In this document: positions 43,089-51,990 of the stretch, piece by piece
Position numbering within the stretch: position 1 is the stretch's first letter
How the letters are laid out: the number at the start of each line of letters is the position of its first letter
Assembly (NCBI RefSeq): GCF_000020005.1
Contig: NC_010718.1
Coordinates: 935,001 to 999,000 of the forward strand
Length of the DNA stretch: 64,000 nucleotides
Source of the DNA: Natranaerobius thermophilus JW/NM-WN-LF
GTDB lineage: Bacteria; Bacillota; Natranaerobiia; Natranaerobiales; Natranaerobiaceae
Direction of reading: 5' to 3'
Made by a program: the position numbers and the translations under genes
Notes under the pieces: model-generated
What the model was told of the DNA's origin: nothing
The model's database searches: none
The model's input: only the letters and a program-made list of their open reading frames with translations

Positions 43089-44552
43089 TTAAGGTAAAAA
43101 GCTTTGATATGTTTTAACTTGCTCTGTTAGGCTATGAAAATATTTTTGAGCTTGTCCCAATTGAAATTGAAGGGCTTCCGGTGCTGGTGCACCTCTACTG
43201 TTTCTGTTATGGACACATTTGATTGGATCCATAATATTTAATATTTTAGTTGTGTCCATTTGAGTTAGTATTTGTTGACTGTTTTCTTCTAAAGAATCGG
43301 CTATCTGTTTAAATGAAATATCGAGCTCCTGTTCAGTTAATTGATAGAACAGTTTATTATGTTCTTGACAATGTTTTACAAGTTGACCTACAACTGCATG
43401 TGCATCTCTAAATGGGATACCCTGAGTTGCCAGGTAATCAGCGATGTCTGTGGCATTTGAAAAATCTTGGTATAGTGCTTTTTCCATGTTTTTTGTTTTG
43501 ATGGTCATGGTAGATAGTATTTTAGATGTTAGCTTTAGGGAACTTTCCACGGTATCTAAACTATCAAATAGTCCTTCTTTATCCTCCTGAAAATCTTTGT
43601 TATATGCCATGGGTAATCCCTTATATGTAGTGGCTAGTGCAGTTAAGTGACCAACTACTCTGCCTGTTTTACCTCTGATTAATTCTGGTACATCCGGATT
43701 TTTCTTTTGGGGCATAATGCTCGAACCAGTAGCAAAGGCATCATCTAATTCAATAAAGTCAAATTCCTTAGTAGACCATAGAATGAGTTCCTCGGCTAGG
43801 CGACTTAAATTGATCATGATAGAGCTTAAACAAAAGATAAATTCTAAGGAGAGATCTCTACTGCTAACGGCATCCATACTATTTTCAAACTGTTGTGTGA
43901 ACCCTAAGTCTTTTCTAGTGGACCTCCTTGAGATATTAAACCCCGTTCCGGCAAAAGCCCCACTCCCTAATGGAGAAAGATCAGCCCTGTTGCGAAAGTC
44001 TATCAACCGGCTAGCATCTCTTTGAAATTTCCAAAAGTAATTTAGCATGTGATGGCCCAAAGTTGTAGGTTGTGCCCGTTGAAGATGAGTGTAACCCGGC
44101 ATATAAGTCTTGGTATGCTGCTCAGAAAGTTCTTTAATAACTGACATATTTTGTAATAATTCATTTACTAACTTTATGGCCTTATCACATAAGAACATAT
44201 TCATATCTACAGCTACCTGATCATTTCTGCTTCTGGCTGTATGAAGTTTTTTGCCTACTTCACCTTTGAGTTCTATCAAACGTTTTTCAATACTCATGTG
44301 AATATCTTCGTCACTTAAGTTGAATTCGAGTTTATCCTGCTCGGCTTCTTTCCAGATTATATCCAAGCCTTCTGTGATCTGTTTGTAATCTGTTGTGTCG
44401 ATGATGCCCTGTTGGAACAGCATTTTTACATGAGCTTGACTGCCAAGAAGATCATAAAATATTAACCGGTTATCAAATTCGATGGAAGCATTAAATTCAT
44501 CTACTAGTTGATCTGTTTGTTTTGAAAATCTTCCACCCCAGAGTTTTGACAA
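43089..44552 (-). CDS. argH: Argininosuccinate lyase
   Basis: Last enzyme of arginine synthesis, splitting argininosuccinate to arginine and fumarate. The family signature GSSIMPQKKNPD is intact, with TARSRNDQVA and LSPLGSGAFAGT. The 487-residue length is slightly above average. The TTG start (44552) follows GGAGGAG. Only 2 nt separate it from argG. Confidence 0.95.
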   Translation of the reverse strand: MSKLWGGRFSKQTDQLVDEFNASIEFDNRLIFYDLLGSQAHVKMLFQQGIIDTTDYKQITEGLDIIWKEAEQDKLEFNLSDEDIHMSIEKRLIELKGEVGKKLHTARSRNDQVAVDMNMFLCDKAIKLVNELLQNMSVIKELSEQHTKTYMPGYTHLQRAQPTTLGHHMLNYFWKFQRDASRLIDFRNRADLSPLGSGAFAGTGFNISRRSTRKDLGFTQQFENSMDAVSSRDLSLEFIFCLSSIMINLSRLAEELILWSTKEFDFIELDDAFATGSSIMPQKKNPDVPELIRGKTGRVVGHLTALATTYKGLPMAYNKDFQEDKEGLFDSLDTVESSLKLTSKILSTMTIKTKNMEKALYQDFSNATDIADYLATQGIPFRDAHAVVGQLVKHCQEHNKLFYQLTEQELDISFKQIADSLEENSQQILTQMDTTKILNIMDPIKCVHNRNSRGAPAPEALQFQLGQAQKYFHSLTEQVKTYQSFLP

Positions 44553-44554
44553 TG

Positions 44555-45769
44555 TTATTCTCCTCCTTTGCCTCTTTTGACAATACCTTCGGTTGTTAAA
44601 GTGAGACCAAATAAGTTGATGAATCCTTCAGCATCTTTTTGATTATAAACTTCATCTTCTTCAAAGGTGGCCAAGTCTTCTCTGTATAAGCTATAGGGTG
44701 CTGATCTTCCGGCTATCATTACATTGCCTTTATATAACTTTAGTTTTACATGTCCTGATAGATGTTTTTGAGTTTTTTCAACAAAACCATCGAGAGCTTG
44801 TTTTAAACTACTAAACCATAAACCATTGTAAACTAGTTCAGAATATTTATTAGTAATTACCTCTTTAAAGTGCATGGTATCCTTATCTAATACCAGGTAC
44901 TCTAGTTCTTTTTTAGCGTGATATAAAAGAGTGCCACCTGGGGTTTCATATACTCCTCTTGATTTCATACCAAGAAGTCTGTTTTCTACTATATCTATTA
45001 TTCCGATACCATGTTTCCCGCCAATTTCGTTGAGAGTCTCCATCATTTGAACTGGTGATAGTTCCTGGTTATTCAATTTAACAGGAATTCCTTGTTCAAA
45101 ATCTAAGTCCAAATATTCGGGTTCATCTGGAGCTTGTTCTGGGACAGTCGTCATCACGAACATATTTTGATCCGGCTCAAAATTAGGATCTTCTAAAATA
45201 CCACCTTCGTAACTGGAATGAAATAAATTTCTGTCGATACTGTAAGGCATTTCTTTAGTAACAGGTACGGGAATTCCGTATTTATTTGCATATTTAACGG
45301 CATCTTCTCTGCCTTTGATATCCCATTCTCGCCAGGGCGCTATAATGGATAAATGAGGCGCCATAGCTTTAACAGCCATTTCAAACCTAACCTGATCATT
45401 CCCCTTTCCAGTACAGCCATGAGCTATAGCATCAGCATTTTCCTGTAAAGCAATTTCAACTAATTTTTTACCCAATAGTGGTCTGCAAATAGCTGTTCCA
45501 AGTAAATACTTACCTTCGTACATAATATTTGCTTTCATGGCGGGATAGATATAATCAGTTACAAACTCCTCTTGCAAATTTTCTACATAAACCTTACTAG
45601 CTCCGGTATCATAAGCTTTCTGTTCGGCAGCTTCTACATCTTCTTTTTGACCAACATCACCTATCATTGCAATAACCTCACAATCGTACTGCTCTTGAAT
45701 CCATTTAATGGCAACAGATGTGTCCAGTCCTCCGGAATACGCTAAAACTACTTTGTTAATCTTACTCAT
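44555..45769 (-). CDS. argG: Argininosuccinate synthase
   Basis: ATP-dependent ligase joining citrulline and aspartate. The pyrophosphatase loop AYSGGLDTS is at the N-terminus; [12 protein letters not shown] and [12 protein letters not shown] follow. 404 residues, standard length. The ATG follows AAAGGAG. First gene of the arginine operon behind the T-box leader. Confidence 0.96.
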   Translation of the reverse strand: MSKINKVVLAYSGGLDTSVAIKWIQEQYDCEVIAMIGDVGQKEDVEAAEQKAYDTGASKVYVENLQEEFVTDYIYPAMKANIMYEGKYLLGTAICRPLLGKKLVEIALQENADAIAHGCTGKGNDQVRFEMAVKAMAPHLSIIAPWREWDIKGREDAVKYANKYGIPVPVTKEMPYSIDRNLFHSSYEGGILEDPNFEPDQNMFVMTTVPEQAPDEPEYLDLDFEQGIPVKLNNQELSPVQMMETLNEIGGKHGIGIIDIVENRLLGMKSRGVYETPGGTLLYHAKKELEYLVLDKDTMHFKEVITNKYSELVYNGLWFSSLKQALDGFVEKTQKHLSGHVKLKLYKGNVMIAGRSAPYSLYREDLATFEEDEVYNQKDAEGFINLFGLTLTTEGIVKRGKGGE

Positions 45770-45821
45770 AATTAATTTCTCCTTTCGTTATTGAATTTGA
45801 TTTTTTATTTAATTTAATAAT

Positions 45822-46050
45822 AAAAAAACCCGTCCCTATGACACATAATTGATTACATGTGTATAGGGACGGGTTATTACCCGCGGTACCACCCAGATTG
45901 ACCGGTGTGTTGATAGATGAAGTGTGTTTAGAGCAGCTTTGTCTAAAAACAATAACAAGCTAGTACAGTCAGTGCTATACAGCAATAGCTAAACAGTAAT
46001 AGGTATACGGAGATAGCTATTATATAGCCGCTCCTAGAAAAGATGGCTAT
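45822..46050 (-). ncRNA. Second T-box antiterminator/terminator module
   Basis: On the minus strand, the T-box core GGGTGGTACCGCGG (45881-45894) precedes an intrinsic terminator whose CCCGTCCCTAT and ATAGGGACGGG arms are followed by TTTTTTT (45822-45873). Between the first terminator and this T-box only about 155 nt occur, with a TATATAGCC/GGCTATATA hairpin but no recognisable AGTA/GAA specifier loop. It controls argG. Confidence 0.8.
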
Positions 46051-46052
46051 AT

Positions 46053-46350
46053 AAAAAACTCCTCATCCCTAAGGGACGAGGAGTCAACTCGCGTTACCAC
46101 CCTGATTACCGGTTATCTATGGATATTTGGAAAATAATTGATATCCGCAGCTCAAGTAAATTACACACTTTACACCGGTCCTCTCTTGTGTTTGTTAACG
46201 GAAACAATCCGGGGTAACCTACTGAGAATTAATAATTCTCCTGTTCGGTTCCCAACTCCAGGGTGCGCTTCACTAGTATCCCAGTACCGGGCTCCCACCA
46301 ATCCCCGGCTCGCTATACTGAAGAATAACTAGCTACTCTCCCTATCATCG
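46053..46350 (-). ncRNA. T-box riboswitch, tRNA-Arg specific (CGC specifier)
   Basis: Complete T-box leader on the minus strand: stem I with AGTA (46334-46337) on its 5' side and GAAG-CGC-ACC on the 3' side; CGC at 46265-46267 sits one base after GAA, where specifiers lie, and reads Arg. The T-box sequence AGGGTGGTAACGCGAG is at 46088-46103, and terminator arms CTCCTCGTCCCT/AGGGATGAGGAG then TTTTTT lie at 46053-46083. Uncharged tRNA-Arg should allow argG-argH-nhaC transcription. Confidence 0.88.
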
Positions 46351-46384
46351 TTTTTGAAAACGTGTTTAATTTTGGTTAATAAAT

Positions 46385-46413
46385 ATATTACTTGCCCAAA
46401 ATTAAATTGTCAA
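46385..46413 (-). promoter_or_regulatory. Promoter of the arginine operon
   Basis: On the minus strand TTGACA (46408-46413) and TAATAT (46385-46390) are separated by 17 bp. The start point would fall about 30 nt before the first T-box stem. Confidence 0.75.
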
Positions 46414-46436
46414 GTATAAATTAATAATTTTATTAT

Positions 46437-46470
46437 GAGGGGGTCCTTCAATGCGAGATGAAGGACCCCC
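46437..46470. promoter_or_regulatory. Strong GC-rich hairpin overlapping a short ORF end
   Basis: GGGGGTCCTTC pairs perfectly with GAAGGACCCCC over 11 bp with a 10-nt loop. No T-tract follows on either strand, so it is not a classic terminator. It lies over the last codons and stop of the 17-codon minus-strand ORF. Confidence 0.6.
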
Positions 46471-46501
46471 TCCCCATTATCTGGAACCTTCTCACCAACA
46501 T
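46448..46501 (-). CDS. Possible 17-residue leader peptide
   Basis: A 17-codon ORF beginning ATG at 46501, with an ideal site AGGAGGTGAT 5-7 nt upstream, the strongest in the neighbourhood. The predicted peptide MLVRRFQIMGRGSFISH is basic with three Arg. Its stop lies within a strong hairpin. It sits between the upstream radical SAM pair and the arginine operon promoter. It could be a real small protein, a leader peptide, or chance; there is no homology evidence. Confidence 0.4.
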   Translation of the reverse strand: MLVRRFQIMGRGSFISH

Positions 46502-46521
46502 AGTATCACCTCCTTGTGGAA

Positions 46522-46577
46522 GTGAACTATATTGCTAAAGGCCCAGTTGATGGGCTCTATCCCCGTTGGCAGTTCAC
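46522..46577 (-). promoter_or_regulatory. Structured RNA element ahead of the short ORF
   Basis: On the minus strand GTGAACT pairs with AGTTCAC at the ends of a 56-nt element with an inner GCCC/GGGC hairpin; the ribosome site of the 17-codon ORF follows directly. The layout resembles a small structured leader, but no known riboswitch class is recognised. Confidence 0.5.
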
Positions 46578-46618
46578 ATTATAATAATTATATTTAAGGA
46601 CTGTCAAGGTAGAGTCTG

Positions 46619-47374
46619 TTATTGATTTTTCTCTGTTAAGTACTTCCAGTACTTTTTTGGTAGGAACTGTTGTTGCAGCTTTAAATTTTGTCTTTCTGGA
46701 ATAGAAACGTGCCGAAAGTATTGTTTCCACATATTTTGAAACTGTTCTTCTTCCTTGTGTTCTAATAATTTGTTAGCTGGCAAGTTATCGGTAGTGTATA
46801 TTAATGATTTACCATTGTATAATGCGCATTTATCTCTTCGTTTATCATGAATTATCCAGGATTGGTCAGCAAGACGTTTTTTGAAATGTGGGGCTATCAG
46901 TGTCAATATATTATGATCGGGCTCCATAGGGGCATAATAGACACCAGACTGTAATTTCTTAAACCTTAAAAAACCTAGCATACGATGTCTTTCACGAGAG
47001 ACCTTTTGCGATAATTGATTAACGGTATGTACGGAATGTTCGGATAACATTTCATCAACTTGATTTCCTTTTTGAAATCCCAATTTCAAATAATGATATA
47101 TAGAAGTTTCTATCCCTTCTATTTCTGACAAAAAAGCGTAATATATCTTAGATAATGCCCTTTTTGAGATTTTTGAATTGATTTTCTCTGTCATTGTTTT
47201 AGCCAATTGCTGATGGGTAGTGACATTTTTATATTCTGCAAATAATTCTTGGGACAAATTCGTTCCAGAGGGGACAATTTTAGGTGTATTTTCAGAGGAT
47301 TTAAAAACATAATATAAACTGGTTAATAACCCCTCATAAGTACCGTCATAAATGTAATAAGTTACTGAATGCAT
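46619..47374 (-). CDS. DUF4130/TIGR03915-type putative DNA metabolism protein
   Basis: A 251-residue soluble protein beginning HSVTYYIYDGTYEGLLTSLYY, characteristic of the family encoded beside radical SAM DNA-modification/repair proteins. Its C-terminal half contains FLRFKKLQSGVYYAPMEPDHNI and DKRRDKCALYNG blocks, resembling a nucleic-acid glycosylase-linked domain. The ATG directly abuts the stop of the upstream radical SAM gene, so the two are coupled. The reaction is unknown. Confidence 0.85.
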   Translation of the reverse strand: MHSVTYYIYDGTYEGLLTSLYYVFKSSENTPKIVPSGTNLSQELFAEYKNVTTHQQLAKTMTEKINSKISKRALSKIYYAFLSEIEGIETSIYHYLKLGFQKGNQVDEMLSEHSVHTVNQLSQKVSRERHRMLGFLRFKKLQSGVYYAPMEPDHNILTLIAPHFKKRLADQSWIIHDKRRDKCALYNGKSLIYTTDNLPANKLLEHKEEEQFQNMWKQYFRHVSIPERQNLKLQQQFLPKKYWKYLTEKNQ

Positions 47375-48652
47375 TTAATTACCACCCCACAAAGATAATT
47401 GTTTGTATTCAGGACCCTTTAGCAGCCTAGAATAAATGAGATCAGGCTTAAAAGGTATCCCACCGTAATATTTGCCTTTGCAAGTGATAAAATATTTAGC
47501 CCGTTTTAGGACAATTCCCATACGCTTTAGATCTTCAAAGCCCAATTGGAAGTGTTTTCGGGCTTTCAAGATTCTTCTTGCAGATTTTGGGCCAATCCCA
47601 GGAATTCTTAATAACATTTTTTTACTAGCTTGATTAATTTCCTGGGGGAAGAGGTGGAAGTTTCTTAAAGCAAATTGGGCTTTTGGATCAAGCTCCAAGG
47701 ACAGGTTAGTGTCTTGATTATCAAAAAGCTCTTGATAATTAAATTTATAAAATCTTAACAGCCAATCCGCCTGGTATAGTCTGTGTTCTCTCAAGTAAGG
47801 AGGTTCGGCTATTGCTGGAAGTTTTTCTTTGTGTTTGTTGCTAATAGGTATAAAGGCCGAGTAAAATACTCGTTTTAGGCCTATCTGTTGATAAAGGTTT
47901 TCCGAGAGTCTGAGAATATCTCGATCAGAATCATTAGTGGCGCCAACAATTAATTGAGTACTTTGACCTGCTGGGACAAAAGATTGTTTGGAAGAAGTTT
48001 TTTTGGGCCTAGATTTGCTTGTCTTTTCGGTTCTTGCAGGCCTATTTAGCTTGGTTTCTTTAATTTTATGACTAACTGCCTTCATTGAGGAAACTATCTC
48101 TTTACCATTTTTTTCTGGAGCTAACAATTGTAAACTTTTTTGCGTTGGTAGTTCAATATTGATGCTCAACCGATCTACATGTTTACCGGCCTCAATCAAC
48201 AAAGTTTTATCCGCACCTGGGATGCCTTTTAAGTGAATGTATCCGTTGAATCTATAGTCTTCACGTAACATCTTAACAGTTGTTGCTAACAATTCCATAG
48301 TGTAATCTTCGTTGTTTAAAATGGCAGAGCTAAGAAACAGTCCTTCTATATAGTTTCTACGATAAAATTCTTCAGTTAGCTGACACACTTCTTCAGGAGT
48401 GAAGGTGGCCCTGTGAATATTGTTAGAGGCTCCATTAGCACAATAAAAACAATCGTAGATGCATTTATTGGTAAATAGGATTTTTAGTAAAGATACACAT
48501 CTTCCATCTTCTGTCCAACTATGACAGATACCGCTTTTAGATGCATTCCCAAAACCGCCTTCTGTTCTGGCTCTTCTAGAACCACTAGAGGAACAGGATA
48601 CATCGTATCTGGCACCTTGAGCTAAAATGGCTAGTTTTTGTGTTAGTTCCAT
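47375..48652 (-). CDS. Putative DNA modification/repair radical SAM protein (TIGR03916-like)
   Basis: Radical SAM protein of 425 residues. The Fe-S motif is CIYDCFYC near residue 70, preceded by a Cys/Ser/Gly-rich ARYDVSCSSSGS block. A C-terminal helix-hairpin-helix motif (LLRIPGIGPKSARRILKAR) should bind DNA. A basic Lys/Arg/Ser/Thr linker near residue 210 interrupts the barrel region. The ATG at 48652 follows GGGAGGAA; an earlier start at 48670 lacks spacing. Paired with the DUF4130 gene; usually both are linked to a uracil-DNA-glycosylase-like activity. Confidence 0.87.
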   Translation of the reverse strand: MELTQKLAILAQGARYDVSCSSSGSRRARTEGGFGNASKSGICHSWTEDGRCVSLLKILFTNKCIYDCFYCANGASNNIHRATFTPEEVCQLTEEFYRRNYIEGLFLSSAILNNEDYTMELLATTVKMLREDYRFNGYIHLKGIPGADKTLLIEAGKHVDRLSINIELPTQKSLQLLAPEKNGKEIVSSMKAVSHKIKETKLNRPARTEKTSKSRPKKTSSKQSFVPAGQSTQLIVGATNDSDRDILRLSENLYQQIGLKRVFYSAFIPISNKHKEKLPAIAEPPYLREHRLYQADWLLRFYKFNYQELFDNQDTNLSLELDPKAQFALRNFHLFPQEINQASKKMLLRIPGIGPKSARRILKARKHFQLGFEDLKRMGIVLKRAKYFITCKGKYYGGIPFKPDLIYSRLLKGPEYKQLSLWGGN

Positions 48653-48763
48653 AACTAATTCCTCCCTCAAATTCTCTCTCTTTAAAAGGCTGTATTAGAG
48701 TTGTATGTTGATGTTGTGCTCTTGAATTTCACATCCAATGTTTCGGGCTGGTACAACTAACTC

Positions 48764-48822
48764 TACACAAAATTCGTTCAATGGAAGAGTTCAACTATCA
48801 ACAACTGAGTATCAAAAGAGCT
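48764..48822. repeat. Dispersed repeat, copy A (before cbiA)
   Basis: TACACAAAATTCGTTCAATG then GAAGAGTTCAACTATCAAC and, after a short variable part, AAAAGAGCT. It is about 85-90 percent like copy B at 51991-52044. No ORF. The rest of the 48653-49001 gap holds only the cbiA promoter. Confidence 0.7.
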
Positions 48823-48876
48823 TAATACATAAATTCGAACTGGTGTTCAGATATTCCTGCCTTTGATTTTAAGTTA

Positions 48877-48905
48877 TTGGTATTTTTTTAAGTTCATAGT
48901 ATAAT
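48877..48905 (+). promoter_or_regulatory. Promoter for cbiA
   Basis: TTGGTA and a perfect TATAAT separated by 17 bp, about 95 bp before the cbiA start. Confidence 0.55.
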
Positions 48906-49001
48906 GGTCGAGAATGTTGAGAGTGTACTTACAATTCAGTATTCAATTTGTGTAATAGCACAAAACACAAGGTTAAATAATTTACGGATGGGGTGATTCT
49001 T

Positions 49002-50441
49002 GTGAATAGAAAAAGGATAGTCGTTGCCGGGACAAATAGTGGAAGCGGCAAAACTACTGTTACAATGGCATTATTGGCAGCGTTAAGAAATCAAGGGCAG
49101 TCAGTACAAGGGTTTAAGGTTGGCCCTGATTACATAGATCCCAGCTTCCATACTACTATCACGGGAAGACCAGCTAGAAATCTTGATACATGGATGATGT
49201 CACCGAATATTATGAAGGAAATATTTCAGCGTGGTTCAGAAAAAGCGGATATTTCAATAATTGAAGGTGTAATGGGCCTATACGATGGTAAATCGGGTAA
49301 AGACGACCGGGCCAGTACTGCAGAAATCGCTAAAAAACTTGATGCACCAGTGATTTTAGTTGTTAATGCCAAAAGCCAGGCAAGAAGTGTAGCTGCCTTA
49401 ATTTATGGTTTCCAAAATTTTGACCCCGATGTAAAAGTTGCCGGAGTTATTTTAAACAAGGTTAGTTCTGAAAACCATTATCGTTATCTAAAAGAAGCTG
49501 TAACATCCTTGGGTTCAGTAGAATTACTCGGTTATTTGCCTGATGAACCTGACATCGAATTACCGGAAAGGCATCTGGGATTAACCCCGGCAGAGGAAAG
49601 TCATGATTTACATCAGAAAGTTTCAAAACTGGCAGATATGTTTAGTGAAAGGGTGGATATGAAAAAAATAAATCAATTGGCCACGGCTTATGAACAATGG
49701 CAGCCTGTTTCCGAAACTTTTTATAATAACAAATTGGATTCAGTTAAAGAACATATGATCACTAACAAAACTACCAAAATTCCTGTGGCCATAGCTAAAG
49801 ATCTTGCTTTCTCTTTTTATTATCAGGACAATTTAGAATGGCTTGAAGAACAAGGAGTTGAATGGGTACCAGTCTCTCCTTTAAAAGATAAAGAGATTCC
49901 CGAATATGTGTGTGGATTATATCTAGGAGGAGGTTTCCCTGAATTATACGCTTCTCAACTTTCATCCAATACTTCCTTCATGGATAATTTAAAAAATTTA
50001 CATAAAAAGGGGTTGCCTATACTGGCAGAGTGTGGTGGATTTATTTATTTATGTAATACTTTGCAGGACTTAAAAGGGGATAAGTATTCCCTGACAGGGT
50101 TGATACCTGGACAAGTAACAATGAATTCTAGGTTGATGGCCTTAGGTTATCGTGAAGCTCATGCCGTGAAAGATTCAATTCTACTTAAACAGGGCGACAA
50201 AGTTAAGGGTCACGAATTTCGGTATTCACAATTCGAGGTAGAAATGAACGAAGAATTAGATGAAGACTCTTTTCCCTATGCATACATTATCTCTGCAAGG
50301 AATAAAAGCAAACAAGCAGGTTACCTATCCGGCAACCTGCTGGCTAGTTACTTGCATATACACCTGGCTTCAAATATTAATGCCGCAAAACGGTTGTTTA
50401 ATAGTTTTCACGATTATTACAGGTTAAAGCAATTTCAATAA
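49002..50441 (+). CDS. cbiA: Cobyrinate a,c-diamide synthase
   Basis: Glutamine-dependent amidotransferase that amidates the a and c side chains of cobyrinate. An N-terminal P-loop ATPase (GTNSGSGKTTVTMALL) and a C-terminal class I glutaminase-like domain with the nucleophile Cys in LAECGGFIYL are present. The 479-residue length is standard. The GTG at 49002 follows GGGGTGAT; a GTG at 48993 overlaps it. Its end overlaps the convergent cbiC by 18 nt. Confidence 0.94.
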   Translation: MNRKRIVVAGTNSGSGKTTVTMALLAALRNQGQSVQGFKVGPDYIDPSFHTTITGRPARNLDTWMMSPNIMKEIFQRGSEKADISIIEGVMGLYDGKSGKDDRASTAEIAKKLDAPVILVVNAKSQARSVAALIYGFQNFDPDVKVAGVILNKVSSENHYRYLKEAVTSLGSVELLGYLPDEPDIELPERHLGLTPAEESHDLHQKVSKLADMFSERVDMKKINQLATAYEQWQPVSETFYNNKLDSVKEHMITNKTTKIPVAIAKDLAFSFYYQDNLEWLEEQGVEWVPVSPLKDKEIPEYVCGLYLGGGFPELYASQLSSNTSFMDNLKNLHKKGLPILAECGGFIYLCNTLQDLKGDKYSLTGLIPGQVTMNSRLMALGYREAHAVKDSILLKQGDKVKGHEFRYSQFEVEMNEELDEDSFPYAYIISARNKSKQAGYLSGNLLASYLHIHLASNINAAKRLFNSFHDYYRLKQFQ

Positions 50442-51038
50442 GGCATTGATAACGGAGGCCCCTATGGGGCTTCCTCCTTTATAACCGGAAATTGAAATAT
50501 AAGGTAAGTCGGAGTTCATTAATGCATCTTTGGATTCTTTAGCACCTACAAAACCTACGGGAACTCCTACCACTAGAGCGGGGGTTATGTTATGATTTTT
50601 AACTAATTCAAGAAGTTTAAATAAAGCTGTGGGAGCATTTCCGATAACTACGATATTTCCATGAAGATTTTCACCAAAGGTTTTAAATGCAGTTTCCGCT
50701 CTGGTGCTTCCAATCCTGTGAGCCTCTTCTGCCACATTTTCATCGGCTATTTTACAATGGATCTTTGAACCGAGCTTTTTAAGTTTAGATTTGTTTAGCC
50801 CAGCTGTAACCATATTTACATCAGTGAAAATGTCGGCTCCTGCAGTTAGTGCTTCTAAGCCCTTGGTGACAGCCTTAGAAGAAAATCTGATATCTCGATG
50901 TATCTCTAAATCGCCAGTAGTATGGATCACTCTCATAACTACGGGTAATTCTTTTTGACTAAAAGCAGATAGATTTACTTTATTTTGAATGATTTCCATA
51001 CTTTTAGTTTCTATTTCTTGCGGTTGTAGTTTAGTCAT
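50424..51038 (-). CDS. cbiC: Cobalt-precorrin-8 methylmutase
   Basis: Moves the C11 methyl to C12 to give cobyrinate. The catalytic His is in MRVIHTTGD; GNAPTALFKLLEL and VGVPVGFVGAKESK are family blocks. 204 residues. Its start overlaps cbiX by 8 nt, so the two are translationally coupled. Confidence 0.94.
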   Translation of the reverse strand: MTKLQPQEIETKSMEIIQNKVNLSAFSQKELPVVMRVIHTTGDLEIHRDIRFSSKAVTKGLEALTAGADIFTDVNMVTAGLNKSKLKKLGSKIHCKIADENVAEEAHRIGSTRAETAFKTFGENLHGNIVVIGNAPTALFKLLELVKNHNITPALVVGVPVGFVGAKESKDALMNSDLPYISISGYKGGSPIGASVINALLKLL

Positions 51039-51408
51039 TCTTCTGACTCCCTTTGGCAGAAGCTATTCTATTTTCTATGATTTTAATTAATCTAGGATCT
51101 TCTCCGATAGGATTTGCCAGAATAAAGGTCTTCTCAGGATTCTCACGGCGGTACTTTTCGAGTTTTTCTGGGATATCTTTTTTAATATGTACTCCTGGAT
51201 ATAAAAATACTGGTGCAATTACAATAGTTTGATATTTTTTAGAAATTGCATCTTCTAAGACCTCTTCTAATGTGGGGCTGGCAAATTGTAAAAAGGCATA
51301 ACTTGTGTCAGTGTGATTATTTTCCCTGTACATTGTGGCTAGAGTTTTTAATACTTCATTAGCTTCCGGATTTCGACTTCCATGTCCTAATATAATATTA
51401 ATTTCCAT
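51031..51408 (-). CDS. cbiX: Small sirohydrochlorin cobaltochelatase (CbiX-S)
   Basis: Inserts cobalt into sirohydrochlorin at the start of the anaerobic pathway. The 125-residue length is the short single-domain form. Metal-binding His residues occur in LGHGSRNPEAN and YPGVHIKKDIPE. The ATG follows GGAGGGTG. It forms a two-gene minus-strand operon with cbiC, divergent from the riboswitch-led operon. Confidence 0.9.
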   Translation of the reverse strand: MEINIILGHGSRNPEANEVLKTLATMYRENNHTDTSYAFLQFASPTLEEVLEDAISKKYQTIVIAPVFLYPGVHIKKDIPEKLEKYRRENPEKTFILANPIGEDPRLIKIIENRIASAKGSQKND

Positions 51409-51635
51409 AGTATCACCCTCCAGTTAAATGGATTTACAAACCCTAAGAAATTATGTACCAATCTCTTAAGGTTGATAAAATTTATAGAAATTATAACATT
51501 AAATCATATAAAATAAATAGTTGATTTAACTACCTCTCTGTGATAAAGTTTATAAAAGAATTGGAATTTTATATACATTAAATATAATCACATTCACATT
51601 CTTTAAAATAAATATTTAAAAATTAATATTAGCGA

Positions 51636-51801
51636 GTTAACAGGTGCCGGGTAACACCGGTTAAAAGGGAATCAGGTGAAAATCCTGAGCGGTCCCGCCA
51701 CTGTGACTGGTCTAAGGGATGGTCCGGATACCACTGGATAGCCAAGCTATCTGGGAAGGTGGATCATTCTATGCCAGGAGCCAGGAAACCTGCCTGTTAA
51801 C
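51636..51801 (+). ncRNA. Cobalamin riboswitch aptamer
   Basis: Closing stem GTTAACAGG (51636) with CCTGTTAAC (51793-51801). The conserved GCCACTGTG B12 box is at 51698-51706, with GGGAATCAGGTGAAAATCCTG before it and GCCAGGAGCCAGGAAACC toward the end. It senses adenosylcobalamin and represses the downstream cbi operon. Confidence 0.95.
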
Positions 51802-51940
51802 CCGTACTCACTGCCTTCGAGGTAAAGGTAAAGTACTTCTGAGCAGAGATGTGCCCAGGGCACATCCTCCGGTGATATATTTTTTGTTTATCAACTGGTA
51901 GCTAAGAAGTATCCGGCCTACTCGAAGGGCCGGATTTTTT
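51802..51940 (+). terminator. Riboswitch expression platform and terminator
   Basis: ATCCGGCC, a 9-nt loop, GGCCGGAT and TTTTTT at 51911-51940 form the terminator. Upstream, GATGTGCC/GGGCACATC pairs as another hairpin at 51849-51867. The remainder to 52096 is noncoding and carries repeat copy B. Confidence 0.85.
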
Positions 51941-51990
51941 ATATTCGAATCTAATTCTCCTGTTCACTTGTTAAGATGTAATATCAACCT

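Noticed and set aside
46138-46332. A 64-codon plus-strand frame in the arginine leader
   Set aside because: It lies antisense to the T-box stem I, has no ribosome site and is explained by the riboswitch.
46437-46470. GC-rich hairpin as a classic rho-independent terminator for the radical SAM pair
   Set aside because: No T-tract follows on either strand, so it was recorded as a structural element of unknown role instead.
51719-51901. A 60-codon frame inside the cobalamin riboswitch region
   Set aside because: It overlaps the conserved aptamer and platform and starts inside structured RNA.
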